Assembly: GCA_016213305.1 (NCBI GenBank)
Contig: JACRAV010000084.1
Coordinates: forward strand, 1-6,451
Direction of reading: 5' to 3'
Length of the DNA: 6,451 nucleotides
Source: Candidatus Zixiibacteriota bacterium
GTDB taxonomy: Bacteria > Zixibacteria > MSB-5A5 > GN15 > FEB-12
A program made the position numbers and the translations under genes. The notes under the pieces are model-generated. The model worked only from the letters and a program-made list of their open reading frames with translations, did not search any database and was not told the origin of the DNA. The number at the start of each line of letters is the position of its first letter. Position 1 is the first letter of the stretch. This document shows, piece after piece, positions 5,537 to 6,451 of this stretch.

Positions 5537-6451
5537 TTACTTGCCCAGCGAGGCGAAGTGGGGGTCTGGGGCCAGCTCTTTTTCGGTGGGTCCCCAGAAG
5601 GCCACGACTGCCCGCTCCATCACGGAGCGGCTTCGGGTTGGGTCCCCCAGTAAAGCCCAGCCACGCGCCACGTTAGCCAGCACCTCGCCGGCGTGGGCGG
5701 CCTCGATTTCCAGCCGGTCCAGCATAGCGGCCGCCTCCTCCCGCTTGCCGAGACCGATCAACGCCAGGGCCCTGAACCCCTGGTAATTCAGATCGGGAGA
5801 GACCGTCCCGTCCGATAGCTCGGTTAGTACCACAACCGTTCGGTACTGTTCCGCCGCCTGCTCATGCTTGCCCATGAGACCCAGGACAAACCCGAGATAA
5901 TAGTGCGAGGCGAAAAGGAAATACCCGGCATTGATCGAATTTTCTATGGCGCTACATGCCTCGGGGAGCTTGCCGGTGACCATATGCACATACCCGGCAT
6001 CGAGATAGCAGTTGGGGTCGCCTTTGAACTTTGCCGCCTGAATCAGGTTTTCCAGCGCCACGTCAAATACCCCCAGTTTCATATACACCGCCCCCAGATT
6101 GTAGTAGGCGCGGCCGTAATCGGGGCCGAGTTCGATCGCACGCTGGAGGGTGGAGATAGCCACGGTGAAACGGCGCTCGTCCATGTGGATCAAGCTGAGC
6201 AGAAGAAGGGTCTCGAGATCGGTGGGGGCCAATTCGAGTGATTTCCGCGCCCAGGTGAGCGCCTCTTGATATTGCCCGAACGAGCGCTTGAGCCAGCCGA
6301 TAGTCCGATACCCGACGGCGTACTTAGGATTGTACTTGATGGCGGTCAGGAAGCACTTCTCGGCCTCGGCCGATTTGCCGGTGAACATGTAATACCGTCC
6401 GAGCGAGCGGTGAACTTCCGGTAATGCCGGATTGATCTTCATGGCCTTCTC
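5537..6451 (-). CDS. Tetratricopeptide-repeat protein, N-terminal part outside window
   Basis: C-terminal 304 residues of a TPR protein; the frame is open through the window edge. The ATG at 6442 is unlikely to be the true start, because the edge reads EKAMKINP, the end of a TPR helix B that begins outside. Counting from that methionine, 34-residue TPR units run at 6-39, 40-73, 74-107, 108-141, 142-175 and about 176-209, each with the family spacing of W/L-G-Y, A and P positions (for example AYYNLGAVYMKLGVFDVALE). Two less regular helix pairs follow (about 217-250 and 252-285). The C-terminus ends APDPHFASLGK. TPRs are protein-binding superhelices. From memory, a final 'DPxF-L' tail is common in long TPR regions C-terminal to Ser/Thr kinase, adenylate-cyclase or winged-helix regulators, so this may be the sensor half of such a protein. 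No signal peptide or enzymatic part is visible. Stop TAA at 5539-5537. Confidence 0.9.
   Translation of the reverse strand, partial: EKAMKINPALPEVHRSLGRYYMFTGKSAEAEKCFLTAIKYNPKYAVGYRTIGWLKRSFGQYQEALTWARKSLELAPTDLETLLLLSLIHMDERRFTVAISTLQRAIELGPDYGRAYYNLGAVYMKLGVFDVALENLIQAAKFKGDPNCYLDAGYVHMVTGKLPEACSAIENSINAGYFLFASHYYLGFVLGLMGKHEQAAEQYRTVVVLTELSDGTVSPDLNYQGFRALALIGLGKREEAAAMLDRLEIEAAHAGEVLANVARGWALLGDPTRSRSVMERAVVAFWGPTEKELAPDPHFASLGK

Overview
The window is about 6.45 kb at roughly 55-60% G+C by eye, and every gene I can support is on the minus strand. Read in the direction of transcription (high to low coordinates) it holds four genes. They are the C-terminal part of a tetratricopeptide-repeat (TPR) protein (6451-5537, cut by the window edge), a complete 1093-residue secreted multidomain protein (5309-2028), an ABC transporter ATPase (about 1867-1160), and the first 387 residues of a MacB/FtsX-type ABC permease (1163 to the window start).

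The long secreted protein is the most distinctive element. It has a signal peptide, an unassigned N-terminal domain, three exact-period 74-residue repeats of the divergent InlB-B/'bacterial repeat' type, a probable seven-bladed FG-GAP/VCBS beta-propeller with DxDxDGxxD-like loops, an unassigned beta-rich domain, a fibronectin-III-like domain and a cysteine-rich C-terminal dockerin-like double EF-hand. From memory, this architecture, with a 'CCxGIRGNVD' lead-in to the terminal dockerin-like module, is typical of uncultured bacteria of the FCB superphylum, especially candidate phylum Zixibacteria and relatives. The taxonomic call is an inference; no rRNA or other phylogenetic marker is present.

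A perfect 11-bp hairpin with a T-rich tail (1971-2004) lies just after the stop of the secreted protein and separates it from the ABC genes. The ATPase stop and permease start overlap as ATGA, with a strong Shine-Dalgarno inside the ATPase gene, so these two are translationally coupled and form one export or lipoprotein-handling type transporter. The 227-bp gap 5310-5536 holds the likely promoter region of the secreted protein. The TPR, secreted-protein and ABC genes look like three neighbouring transcription units rather than one pathway. I found no RNA genes, CRISPR arrays, insertion sequences or phage genes. I see no clear evidence for a wholly new defence or mobile system; the candidates for novelty are the secreted dockerin/propeller protein and an insertion in the permease periplasmic domain.
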